Below are positions 1 through 10,193 of a DNA stretch of 64,000 nucleotides, piece by piece (position 1 is the stretch's first letter; each line of letters opens with the position of its first letter). The stretch comes from Rapana venosa (Eukaryota; Mollusca; Gastropoda; Neogastropoda; Muricidae): positions 57,633,250 to 57,697,249 of the forward strand of contig CM054154.1 in assembly GCA_028751875.1 (NCBI GenBank), read 5' to 3'. Made by a program: the position numbers and the translations under genes. The notes under the pieces are model-generated. The model ran no database searches, was not told the DNA's origin, and saw nothing but the letters and a program-made list of their open reading frames with translations.

Positions 1-455
1 TGTCATATCCATATTTCTGTATGCCTGTGAATCATGGACCCTGACCGCAGATTTGGAGAGAAGAGTACATGCGGTGGAGATGAGATGCTTTCGGAGACTC
101 CTTGGCATCTCCTACAAAGACCACATGAGCAACGAAAGCGTGCATAACAGAATCCAGCAAACCATTGACCCTATGAGAACCTTCTAACGATCGTAAAAAA
201 GCGTAAACTTAAATGGTATGGGCATGTCACAAGATCCAAAGGACTTGCAAAGACAATTTTACAAGGCACTGTCCAAGGAGGAAGAAGAAGAGGCAGACCA
301 AGGGAGAGCTGGGAGGATAACATCAGCGAATGGACAGGTCTAGAACTCAACAAAACCCTGAGAAAGGCAGAACAGAGAGAGGAATGGAGGGAACTGGTTG
401 TTGAGTCTTTGAGGGTGCCCCCACGGTCGTCAGACTACGGGACAGATAGATAGAC
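1..455 (+). mobile_element. LINE family A, 3' end fragment (subfamily with GATA tail)
   Basis: This is the C-terminal end of a LINE reverse-transcriptase polyprotein. Frame pieces read 'ACESWTLTADLERRVHAVE', then 'RRLLGISYKDH', then, after a stop and frame change, 'GGRRRGRPRESWEDNISEW'. These are the thumb and post-RT tail typical of APE-type LINEs. A stop near 187 and a frame change show it is dead. The element ends at about 440-455 in short GATA/GACA repeats, the same kind of tail as the copy at 52309-53929. The 5' part lies left of the window. It abuts, and probably interrupts, the family B copy that follows on the other strand. Confidence 0.8.
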
Positions 456-2530
456 AGAGAGTGAGAGGGAGATTTTACCCGAGAAAAAAGCAGGTAGAAG
501 CGTGTTTAAGGTGTGTACTAGTGTGGTTTTAGTGCTGTAGTTGACGCAATAGGCAGACTGAAACGCAGGAAGAAGACTGTTGGAGAGAAGGTGGTTGTTG
601 AGCTGTTTCCGAACTACTTTTTCAAGGACTTTTGAGATAAAAGGTAGGTCGGAAACAGGTCTATAGTTCTTCAGAATGTTAGAGTCAAGGTCATCCTTTT
701 GAGTAGAGGTGTGACTATAGCAGTTTTGAGAACTGAAGGAACATTTCCAGAAACAAGAGATGAGTTTACTATTTTTGTGATACTGGGTATAAGCTGTGGC
801 AGGCACTGTGCGAAAATAGAAGCAGGTATGGGGTCAATATCGCATGATTTTATAGTCATTCCTTTCAGTATTATCTCGATTTCTTTCTCCTTTGCGGGAT
901 GAAAGGAAAGGAGAGGAGTGCCAGAGAAATGGGGATCAGGAACTGCAGGCTGGAAAGGAGTCTGATCCAAGCTAGAGCGAATGTTGCGGACTCTGCCAGA
1001 AAGGAATGCAGAAAATATAGAAGGAAGTTCAGAGTGGTTGTGGGTGGAAGGCAGAGGGCTTGCCTTCACAGATCCAAGAAGAGTAGATGTGAGGGAAAAG
1101 AGAGATTTCATAGACGTGGCATCAAGAACTTGAGAAGAATAATGGTTTGTTTTTGCTGAATGAATTAAGGTTTTAACTTTGTTGATTTGTTTACAAAGAA
1201 GCTGTTTATTTCAGTTTTTGTTTATCGCCATTGCCGCTCTAGTTGTCGGCGTTTGCGTTTTGCGACCAGGATGTCATGGGTGTACCATGGTGCACAGGGC
1301 CTATCAGGCAGGAGATGGTCAGTAGGAGGAGCATGCTCATCAAGAAGTTGGCTGAGGACGGTATTGTAGTGTTTAGTATGGTCAGGGATTTGTGATAGAC
1401 ATTCAGCAGCTTGGGAAAGAAAAGTTCGAATATCCATGGCCTTGAGGTTGAGACAGGTAATACACTTCTTTTTTTCTGATAGGCCTTGCAATGTTGAGGA
1501 AGAAAAGAATGGCAGAATGATCGGAGAGCAGTTTGTCAGTGACAGATACAGACTAGGCGTGACTAGACCTTGTGAGACATCGGTAATAAGCCAGTATAAA
1601 ATGTGACCTGATCTGTGTGTTGGTTCGTTTACCAGCTGGGAAAGAGAGTGGTTAGACAAAGAAAGAGAAAGACGCTTGACATCAGGAGATGACTGGTTGT
1701 CGAAGTGGTAGTTAAAGTCACCAAGATTGATAAGTTTCTTGGGAGAGAGGTTGTAATAGTTAAGAAGTGACAAACTTTTGGTGGAAAACTGAAGATGTCA
1801 AATTGTTTCTACAGTTGGGAGGCGGATGGTAAAGGCAACAGAAAGTAACAGAGTGGCCAGGTAAGTTGAGTTTGAATTCACATATGTCAAAAGATTCGGG
1901 TGAAAAAGGAAGGGAGTGACAGATAGAAAGAGTTGGATGCAGAGTGTCTTTGTAGATGATGGCAATGCCACCTCCACGGGAGAGTCGGGGGAAAGAAAGA
2001 GTTTTGTAGCCAGGTGGTGTCAGCTGTTTTGTCTTTGGTTCGTGACCAAGTGGTTTAGCCAAGTTTCTGTAAGAAAGGTTAGATCTATGTTGTGTTCAGA
2101 AATGAAGTCAGAAATTAAGTCGGCTTTACCATCAGGGCAGATAGATTGTGCATTAAGTAGACACATATGGAGAAGGTTTGAGGGAGGCAGAGAGGTTGGA
2201 GAACTGGGTCAGTCAGGGGATTTATAGTCTCAAGAAAATCATTACACACACCACGGACAGAACCGTCAGAGTCACAGACAAAGGATGAAGCATCTGGAGG
2301 ACAAGAAAGTGTTGTGGCTGGTAACAGTTGTTGTGGAAGTGACGTCAGAAGTAATGGGGGCAGACGGAAGCAGCTGCAGTTGATGACTATGCCCGCATGT
2401 GTTCCTCGACTGGTTTTCCAGGTGGTGGATTCCAAGGTTTACAATATGTTCTTTGAGTCCGTTTTGCATGTGGTGAGACCCACGTGAGGAAAAAGCTTTT
2501 ACGTTTGTTACAGTTAGTGTCATTGCCGCG
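456..2530 (-). mobile_element. LINE family B, copy 1 (endonuclease to start of RT)
   Basis: Read on the minus strand from 2530 down, the copy has several parts in order. First is a short N-terminal region starting 'MTLTVTNVKAFS'. Next is an APE-type endonuclease (about 2062-1600) with 'PPGYKTLSFPR', 'RGGGIAIIYKD', 'LGDFNYHFD' and 'THRSGHILYWLI'. Then comes a linker (about 1110-800). Last is the opening of the reverse transcriptase with 'NYRPVSDLPFISKVLEKVV' (about 680-620). The coding is spread over at least four frames with stops, so it is a pseudo-copy. It lacks the RT catalytic core and C-terminus, which stop where the family A fragment begins at about 455. The family is CR1/L2-like in style; clade assignment is inference. 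Confidence 0.85.
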
Positions 2531-2715
2531 TAGTGACAAATAAAACTATAATGAAAAAAGCATAAACAAGATATCTGAAAAGAAAAAAAATAACAGCTAC
2601 CATATGGACTTTGCAATTCATATAACTAGATCCGATCCTTATGTTAAATGAGTCTGTAAATAGGGGTATGACTTAATGACAATGCAATATGTTTCATTAA
2701 TGGAATGTCTTTTAG

Positions 2716-3448
2716 AGTTTGCTTTAAGCTACGGACTGGGAGGACAGGTAAAAAGTTTTTCAGATCTCTGCATGTAAAAGAATGTGATCACTGGAAAGAT
2801 TTTCGCTACAGATGCATGCTGCTTTAAAAAAAAAATTAGTTCTAAAAGTAATGAGCTTAAACCTGTAAGTAAGAGATACAACATTTCTATATTCATATAA
2901 ATATTATCAATATTAGATCTTATCAAAAGATGATACATGGGCTACATCGTCACTCCAGGATTGTAATTTCTTTTTGAAGTGTTTCTAACATGCATTTTGT
3001 AACATGTTATAGCCCTCATGGATGAATAGAGGAACACTTATGCTGCAAGACCCATTCGTATGCTTAGCTCCACATTTTGCTATTCTGTCAACTTGTTCAT
3101 TAAAGTAGATACCACAGTGCGAGGGTATCCAGCAAAAGGTAACACCAGTGCCTCGTATCATCAGAAAATGAATTAGATGACTATTCTCAATCATGAGATC
3201 TTGTCTCAATTTTGAACTTAAGTTTCTCAGAACAAGTAAGACTGACATGGAATCAACACAAAAAAGCGTTTCCAATACGTCTTTAGGAAAATCTAGAAGA
3301 TAATATAAAGCCATCAAAATAGCAGACAATTCAGCTGTAAAAATAGATAGATTCTTTCCTACATAAAATGATCTCCCTATTTTCAAAGATGGTATGAAAA
3401 ACGCTGCACCCGCCTCATTGTTGTTCAAAAGGGAACCATCTGTAGAGC
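2716..3448 (-). mobile_element. LINE family H, RNase H domain and 3' UTR
   Basis: The minus-strand reading frame 3428-2985 encodes a type I RNase H domain: 'TAELSAILMAL' carries the conserved Glu region, 'CVDSMSVLLVL' the Asp strand, and 'WIPSHCGIYFNEQVDRIAK' the His and final Asp segment. An RNase H placed after RT is known in several LINE clades. The segment below 2985 has no long frame but matches the 3' part of the second family H copy at 34205-34950. The upstream RT is absent; the fragment stops abruptly at 3448, where a plus-strand family A fragment begins. Confidence 0.8.
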
Positions 3449-3860
3449 TAGAGAGGAGAATTCAAGCATTCGAGAACAAGTGCCACAGAAGACTCCTCAA
3501 AATATCATACAAAGAACACAAGACCAACAACTATGTGAAAGAAGAAATCAAAAAGCGTGTGGGCCCCCAAGAACCTTTGCTCTCCACCATAAAGAGGAGA
3601 AAACTGATGTGGTTTGGTCACACCACAAGACACAACACCTTAGCAAAAACCATCCTGCAGGGAGCAGTTGAAGGCAAGAGAAGAAGAGGCCGCCAAAAGA
3701 AATCATGGGTTGACAACATCAAAGAATGGACCGCCCAACCCCTGCAACACCTTCTACTACCCACACAGGATCGTGAAGCATGGAAAAAGATCTCTGTCGC
3801 GTCTTCTCTCATGTCCCCCCTACGTCCTTTGAGACATGGGACTGAGTGAGTGAGTGAACT
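3449..3860 (+). mobile_element. LINE family A-like C-terminal fragment, TGAG tail
   Basis: The plus-strand translation gives 'LERRIQAFENKCHRRLL', 'GPQEPLLSTIKRRKLMWFGH', 'GKRRRGRQKKSWVDNIKEW' and a short tail ending at 3847. This is the post-RT end of a LINE related to family A but distinct in sequence. It ends in (TGAG)n at about 3843-3858. The open frame can be extended upstream to 3394, but those first residues are the antisense of the neighbouring RNase H, so the 151-codon frame is an accidental fusion. The 5' end is missing. Confidence 0.8.
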
Positions 3861-5000
3861 GGTAAGGGTCAAGGGCATCCCTGACTTGTGGAAGAAGATG
3901 CTGAAGGATTGCGCTCGAAACGACAATAAAAATCATTTAGTTTATTAGAAATGTCAACACATTCTTTTTCTGGCAAACTGGATGTGTTTCGTGTTTTAGT
4001 CTGTCCTGACAAAGTTTTCAGACCAGACCATGCACTTTTCATATTCCCCGACTGAAACTGTCTTTCTACTTTTGTTTTGTATTGTGTCTTAGCATACAGT
4101 ATTTCATTTCTAAGTTTTGCTTGTATTTCTTTTTTTAGCCAAGGTATTTCCTGATTGAAAAGCAATTTTCTTTTTGTTAAGAGATTTCTTTAAAGATTTG
4201 GTGACCCAGGGTTTGTTATTGGGAAAAATTTTCAGTTTTCTCTTGAATTAACATATTTTCACAGAACTTAATGTAATCAGAAACAATATTAGCTACCTCA
4301 TTCGTATCAACAGAGGAGTTTAAAAAGATATCCAAATCTGTACAATCAAAACACATGCTCAACACTATCTTTCTTCCATACTTTTACAGTTTTCTTTAAA
4401 ACAGACTGAGTTTGCAAAACAAGTTGGTAGGCAGGAACAATATAAACCGTTTTATGATCAGATTTACCAATTTCATGTAGTGTCAAATATCTGTATGCAT
4501 TAAAAATATTGCCAAAACAAAGATCGAGTTTATTATTTCCACGTGTTGGGCATGAAACACATTGTTTAAAAGAAGGTAAACAGATGGTAAAGTACACTGA
4601 TTCAAATCACCAAGGATACAATTAAGAGCATCAGAAGAAAACATCTGTAATTCTTGCACAACGAGATTGGCAGCATGTGCAGTGTTGGCAGAGGGCAGGG
4701 TGTAGATGAGGGTGATAAAAACCTGTCCAAATTCACGGGAAGGTAATCAGGTGCAGGGACTCTGAGATCAAGTCAATGTCAGGAGTACTCAGCTGCTTTC
4801 GAACTGTCACATTGGCACTGTTGCAATATTGTTGGATGACGTACAGGCACACCCCGGTACCTTGTAATTTACCGCTTAAAACTTTATCAGGATCAGTTCT
4901 AAAAAGGGTTCCAAAACCATCAATAAAAACAGTTTCTGTCAAACAAAGTACACATACATCGCGAAATTCTCTCATCAGTCTCACAGTTCATAAAAGTTCA
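3861..5000 (-). mobile_element. LINE fragment: APE endonuclease and linker (jockey-like)
   Basis: On the minus strand, pieces at 4984-4733 ('CVLCLTETVF', 'GTGVCLYV'), 4597-4346 ('NNKLDLCFGNIFNAY', 'IGKSDHKTV') and 4165-3869 ('LNDFYCRFE') follow the order of a LINE endonuclease domain and the spacer before RT. Stops and frame changes separate them. The RT itself is missing: the fragment ends at about 3861 against the preceding plus-strand fragment. It is a lineage different from families A and B. I cannot place the clade by eye. Confidence 0.75.
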
Positions 5001-5344
5001 GATTAGTTGTTGTGGCGCCAATGGATCTTATGCTTGATAAAATGATAGAGGGAAGAGGGGGCATGGTTTCATTCCTGCATAGACGTCTCCCAAATCCTCC
5101 TCTGTGTTCTCACTTCTTTTGTCATTTTCTGTCACACTTGTTCTCATTGTGATCATTAACAGATATTTCTTAAGGAATATTTTCAAACAAACATCCATTT
5201 GGATCACTGAATGTTTTATACAGTAAAAGAGTTCACGATTATAAAATGTAATGTGTCTGTACCTGCACTGTCGAAACCATTTTGAACTGTTGGGCTTGTA
5301 ATGATATTAACGTTTAGAACACAACAAATCAAAACCATCATGAA
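5001..5344. other. unassigned spacer
   Basis: No recognisable coding sequence is present on either strand. The first part may be the 5' leader of the LINE fragment to its left, but nothing in the sequence proves that. Confidence 0.3.
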
Positions 5345-5440
5345 AAAATAATAAATAATAATGAATGGAACTTATATAGCGCTATATCTTGCAAAGACAA
5401 ATCAAAGCGCATGCATTCCACCTAATCTTACACAGTCATG

Positions 5441-5441
5441 G

Positions 5442-5472
<31 letters not shown>

Positions 5473-6081
5473 GACCCGTGACCTTGGCGGTCGTGGGGGA
5501 GACACGAAAGACGATGCCGTGGTAAGCCTCCTCCATCCATCTCGGTCCTCGGCTCTGCGCAGTAGTGCCGAGTCATTCATCCTGATCCATTCTCTTAAGT
5601 TGTCCATCCATGACTTGTTCTGTCTTCCCCTCTTTCTGCCACCTTCGAGTGTTCCCTGCAGTACTGTTTTTGGTAGAGTGTTGTGGCGGGTGACGTGGCC
5701 GAAACATGTCAGCTTTTTCTTCTTGACGATGGTGAAAAGGGGTTCCTGTGGACCTGCCAGCCGTGTTATTTGACTCTTGACAAAGTCATTGGTCTTTCGT
5801 TCTCTCCAGGATATGCCCAGCAGTTTTCTATTTCATTTTGTTTCAAATGACTGAATTCGCTTTGCTGTTTCAGCAGTCAATGTCCAGGTTTCACTTCCGT
5901 ACAGCAGGATAATCAGAATTAGGGCTTTGTAGAGCTTTGGTTTGATTGGGAAACTGATCTCTTTACTTTTCAAATATGGTGGTGAGTTTTGTCATGGAAG
6001 ATGTTGCCATGGCTATTCTGACTTTGATTTCTGTCGTCGATCGCCCGTCCTTTGTGAGTGTAGCGCCAAGGTATTTAAAAG
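5441..6081 (-). mobile_element. LINE family A insertion with 8-bp target-site duplication
   Basis: This is a 5'-truncated family A copy on the minus strand carrying the end of the RT region, 'GPQEPLFTIVKKKK'-type sequence, and the C-terminal 'GGRKRGRQNKSWMDN' block. Its 3' end is an (ATG)n run, seen as (CAT)n at 5441-5472. It is bounded by CAGTCATG at 5433-5440 and again at 6082-6089, the signature of target-primed reverse transcription. It lies inside the 3' UTR of family B copy 2, so it is younger than that copy. Confidence 0.8.
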
Positions 6082-8500
6082 CAGTCATGCAATCAATGAT
6101 AAATAATCAATAGTTTAAACAAACAGATATTTACAAACATGGTGGGCTGCAGACAAAATCTATGAAATAAAATGTAAATAGTCAAATGTTTTTCAAAAGC
6201 ACACACACACTCACACAGGTCGTATACTTTAGCAGAATGATAGGGCATAGGTTAGTGAACATGGGATAGCTCTGATATGAAACAGATGGGGGGAGGGTCT
6301 TAGGTATGAAATGAATGTCTTGAGGCTGGATTTAAAAATGTCATAACTAGGTTTCTGGCGAAGAGGGAGAGGAAGCTCATTCCAGGTCGATGGACCCGAA
6401 ATAGAGAAATAGCGGTGGCCAACAGTGGATTAGTTGAATCTAGGTATTCGTAGGCACAAGGTATCTGCAGCAAAGCGGAGGGAACGTGAAGGAGTGTACA
6501 GGTTAAGACATTCACAGAGGTAGGAGGGTGCAGTTTTGTGGAGACATTTGTAACAGAGGGTACTGATCTTATAATTTACTCTCTGTGGCACAGGCAGCCA
6601 GTGGAGAGATCGCAAGAGAGAAATAATGTGCTCAGATTTTTTCTTTCTGAGAACTAGTCGAGCTGCGGAGTTTTGTATACGTTGAAGGGAGTGAATAGAT
6701 GATGCTGGCAGACCAGACAAAAGAGAATTGCAATAGTCCAGACGTGAAAGAATGAGAGAAGTGACAAGTTTGGCTGTTGCATCGGTGGACAGGTACTTTC
6801 GAATAGCACTAATACGCCGTAATTGATAGTAGCACGATTGACAGGTCTGGGTGATGAATGTTTTCATAGAGTGTTGTCGATAACAACACTTAGATACTTC
6901 ACAGCAGTGGATAGAGGGACTGATGTATTGCCGAGTTCTATTGAAGCCGTTGTAATGGAAAAGAGTTTGTGTTTGGTCTCTACAAGCATGGCTTGAGTTT
7001 TATCTGTATTTAGCTGTAATTTGTTCTGTGTCATCCAGTTTTGAATATTTTCAAAGCAGCGGGCCATATTTGTCACGAGAGAAGGCAGATTTTCAGGAGT
7101 AACACTGCTTTGAATCTGAGAGTCATCTGCGTAAAATTGATGGTTGATTTGATGACGGTTTATTATATGTGACAGTGGGGCAGTGTAAAGAGTGAAAAGA
7201 ACAGGGCCTAGACTGATCCCTGTGGGACTCCGCATTCCAGTTTGGCAGGTATTGATTGAATCTTGTTTACTGCAAATGTGTGGAATCGGTCAGTAAGGTA
7301 TGAACTAAACCAGGTGAGTGCCGTGCCAGTAAAACCGAACGTTTTTTGAAGACGGGAGAGAATTGAGTGGTCTATAGTATCAAAAGCTGCTGATAAGTCG
7401 AGTAGAGTGACAAGGGAGATTTTCCCTGAATCAGAGGCAAGTAGAAGCGTGTTTAAAGTGTGTACTAGGGTGGTTCAGTGCTGTGGTTGACGCGATAGGC
7501 AGACTGAAACTCAGGAAGAAGATTGTTGGAGAGAAGGTGGTTGTTGAGCTGTTTGAGAACTACCTTTTCAAGGACTTTAGAAATGAAAGTTAGATTGGAA
7601 ACATGTCTATATATCTTCAGAATGTTAGGGTCAAGGTCATGCTTTTTGAGTAGAGGTGTGACTATAGCAGTCTTGAGAGCTGATGGAACATTTCCTGAAA
7701 CAAGAGATGAGATTACTATTTTCGTGATAGCGGGTATGAGTTGTGGTAGGCACTCGGTGAAAAGAAAAGCAGGTATGGGATCAAGATCACATGATTTTAC
7801 AGTCATTTCTTTCAGAATTATCGTGATTTCTTTCTCACTTGTCGGATGAAAGAAAAGGAGAGGAGTGCCAGAGAATTGGGGATCAGGAAGTGCAGGCTGG
7901 AAAGGAGTCTGATCCAGTTTGGAGCGAGTGTTATAGACTTTTTCAGAAAATAATGCAGCAAATATAGAAGGAAGTTCAGAGTGGTTGAGGATGGAAGGCA
8001 GAGGGCTTGCCTTCACAGATCCAAGAAGAGTAGATGTGAGGGAAAAGAGAGATTTCCTAGACTTGGCATCAAGAACTTGAGAAGACTAATACTTTGTTTT
8101 TTCTGAAAGAATTAAAGATTTGACTTTGTTTACTTGTTTTCGAAAGAGCTGCTTATCAATTTCCGTTTTTGATTTTCGCCACTGCCGCTCTAGTTGCCTA
8201 CGTTTGCGCTTTGTGACCAGGATATCATGGGTGTACCATGGCGCACATGGCCTATCAGGCAGGAGACGGTCAGTAGGAGGTGCATGCTCATCAAGCAGTT
8301 GGCTGAGAACATCATTGTAGTGTTTAGAGGGGTTATTGTTGTCAGAGGTTTGTGACAGGCGTTCAGCAGCTTGTGAAGAGAAAGTTTGAATATTTATGTT
8401 CTTAAGGTTGCGACGGGGTACTTTTTCTTTCTGATAGGCTTTGCAATATTCAGAGAAAAAAGAACAGCGGAATGATCAGAAAGTAGTTCATCAGGTGATA

Positions 8501-8578
8501 ATAATAATAATAATAATAATAATGTATGGAATTTATATAGCGCTGAATCTTGTAAAGCAACAAATCAAAGCGCTGATA
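8501..8578 (-). mobile_element. solo LINE B tail inserted into LINE B
   Basis: An (AAT)n run followed by the conserved B tail ('GGAATTTATATAGCGCTGAA') interrupts the endonuclease region of family B copy 2. The equivalent place in copy 1 (about 1540) and copy 6 (about 62505) lacks it. TGATA occurs at 8496-8500 and 8574-8578, a possible short target duplication. It looks like an extremely 5'-truncated LINE B insertion of under 80 bp. Confidence 0.65.
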
Positions 8579-10065
8579 GATACAGATGTGATCAGATCTT
8601 GGGAAACATCAGTATATAGCCAGTCTAAAATATGTCCTGATCTGTGTGTTGCTTAGTTTACCAGCTGAGAAAGAGAGTGGTTCGACAAAGAAAGAGACAG
8701 ACGTTTGACATCAGAAGAAGACTGGTTATCAAAATGGAAGTTAAAGTCACCGAGAATGATGAGCTTTCTGGGAGAGAGGCTGTAGTGATCCAGGAGTGAC
8801 TGAAACTCGAGATGGAAGATGTGAGATTATTCTTACGGCTTGGAGGTGGAGGGTAAAGACAGCAGAAAGTAATAGAGTGGCCAGGTGTGTTGGTTGAGTT
8901 CACAGACTTCGAAAGATTCAGGTGAGAAAGGAAGGGAGTGACAGAAAGAAAGAGCAGGTCCGAGTGTATCTTTATAAACGATGGCAATGCCACCTCCACG
9001 GGAGGGTCGGGAAAAAGAACGAGTTTTATAACCAGGTGGTGTCAGTTGTTCTATTTTCTGTTCATGACCGTGTGGTTTTAACCAGGTTTCTGTAAGAACT
9101 GTTAGTTCAATGTTCTTTTCAGAGATGAAATCAGAAATGAGATAAGCTTCACCTTCTGGGCAGACAGATTGCACGTTGAACATGCACATGTGAAGGATGT
9201 TAGAAGAAGGCAGAGAGGTCGATAATAACTGTGGTGAATTAGGATAACTGTCAGTGGAAGAGGATGAAGGCGATGGTAAAGATGTGGAGAGTGGAAGAGC
9301 AGACAAAAGTTTGGGTTGAGAGTCAGGCCTAGAAGCTGGTGAAAGAACTGGGGAAGTTTGGGGGTTTACAGTTTCATACACACCATGATACACATGATCA
9401 GAACTCGTTTTATTAAAGTCATAAACACAGGAAGAAGCAGGTGGATCAGAGGGAAGCGAAGCATTGTTGTCCTTGGTTATGGTGGTAGCGGTAGTGACGT
9501 CAGAAATGAGGCTGGAGATAGATGTAGCGGGCTGCAGGCGATAATGTCTGCTAGGACCTATACCTCGTCTATTTTTGTTGTTGTTGATTTCTAAAGTTGA
9601 AATGTGTTGTTTAAGTTCGTATGGTATATTAAAAAAAACCCATGTGAGAGCAAAGCTCTCATGTCTTCGGCAGTTAGTGTCATATTGGTGGAAGGAGAAA
9701 CACTGGGTAGTTGTGGTGGGGAGATCTGAGTTCGTGTTTCACGTGCAATTTTGCGCACAGCAGCAGGGTTACAGTAAAATGGGTCACAAGGACCAGCAAT
9801 GTCAATTGAACACAAATCATACAGTCAGTTGAATCTTCAAAACTTTATCAGAAAATGAAAATTATAAATTTAAGTAATGCGAAATGTAAATGATATTAAG
9901 GAAAACCAATCTGACCAGTCAATGCACGGTGAAATCACAAACACGTAGATATAAAATTTGTTTTGCTGAACCGAGAAAAAAGCACAAAAACATCACTCAA
10001 ACACAGAGAGACACACCCTGCTGCCATCCCGCGCAAAGGCCAATCATCTGACCCACACAGCTTGG

Positions 10066-10193
10066 GCATGTATCACTTTTCCACTCCCCCCCCCCCCCAG
10101 CCTAAAAGAACTTCATGACCTTAATTTTGTACTAATTTGTTCTTTTAGCATGGATTGATAATATGCCTTTCAAAATCGGAGCCTGGTTTGTAT
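10066..10193. other. spacer with poly-C run
   Basis: A short unassigned spacer between LINE B and LINE A copies. It holds a C homopolymer at about 10084-10099 and nothing else recognisable. Confidence 0.5.

Larger units (their letters stand above)
5345..10065 (-). mobile_element. LINE family B, copy 2 (near full length, interrupted)
   Basis: This is the most complete minus-strand B copy. Traces of the 5' UTR (about 10065-9770) match those of the copies at 26612 and 57091. The N-terminal region starts 'MTLTAEDMRALLS' near 9690. The endonuclease (about 9393-8660) includes 'PPGYKTRSFSRPSRGGG'. The linker and RT start lie at about 8016-7465. The RT core (7235-6864) shows 'FYADDSQIQSS', an intact ADD catalytic motif, and the C-terminal thumb (6867-6430) has 'SRLDYCNSLLSGLPASS' and 'LHWLPVPQRVNYK'. 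Frameshifts and stops divide it. The terminal tail with the 'TTATATAGCGCT' motif is at about 5345-5412. A family A insertion (5441-6081) splits its 3' UTR, and a 78-bp tail fragment (8501-8578) sits in the endonuclease. Confidence 0.85.

Noticed and set aside
3394..3849. A 151-codon uninterrupted plus-strand ORF
   Set aside because: It is an accidental fusion: the first 18 or so codons are antisense of the LINE H RNase H and the rest is the LINE A tail. Not a gene.
5438..5773. Plus-strand frame starting with a run of histidines
   Set aside because: The His run is the (CAT)n tail of the minus-strand LINE A copy, and the rest is antisense of its coding region.
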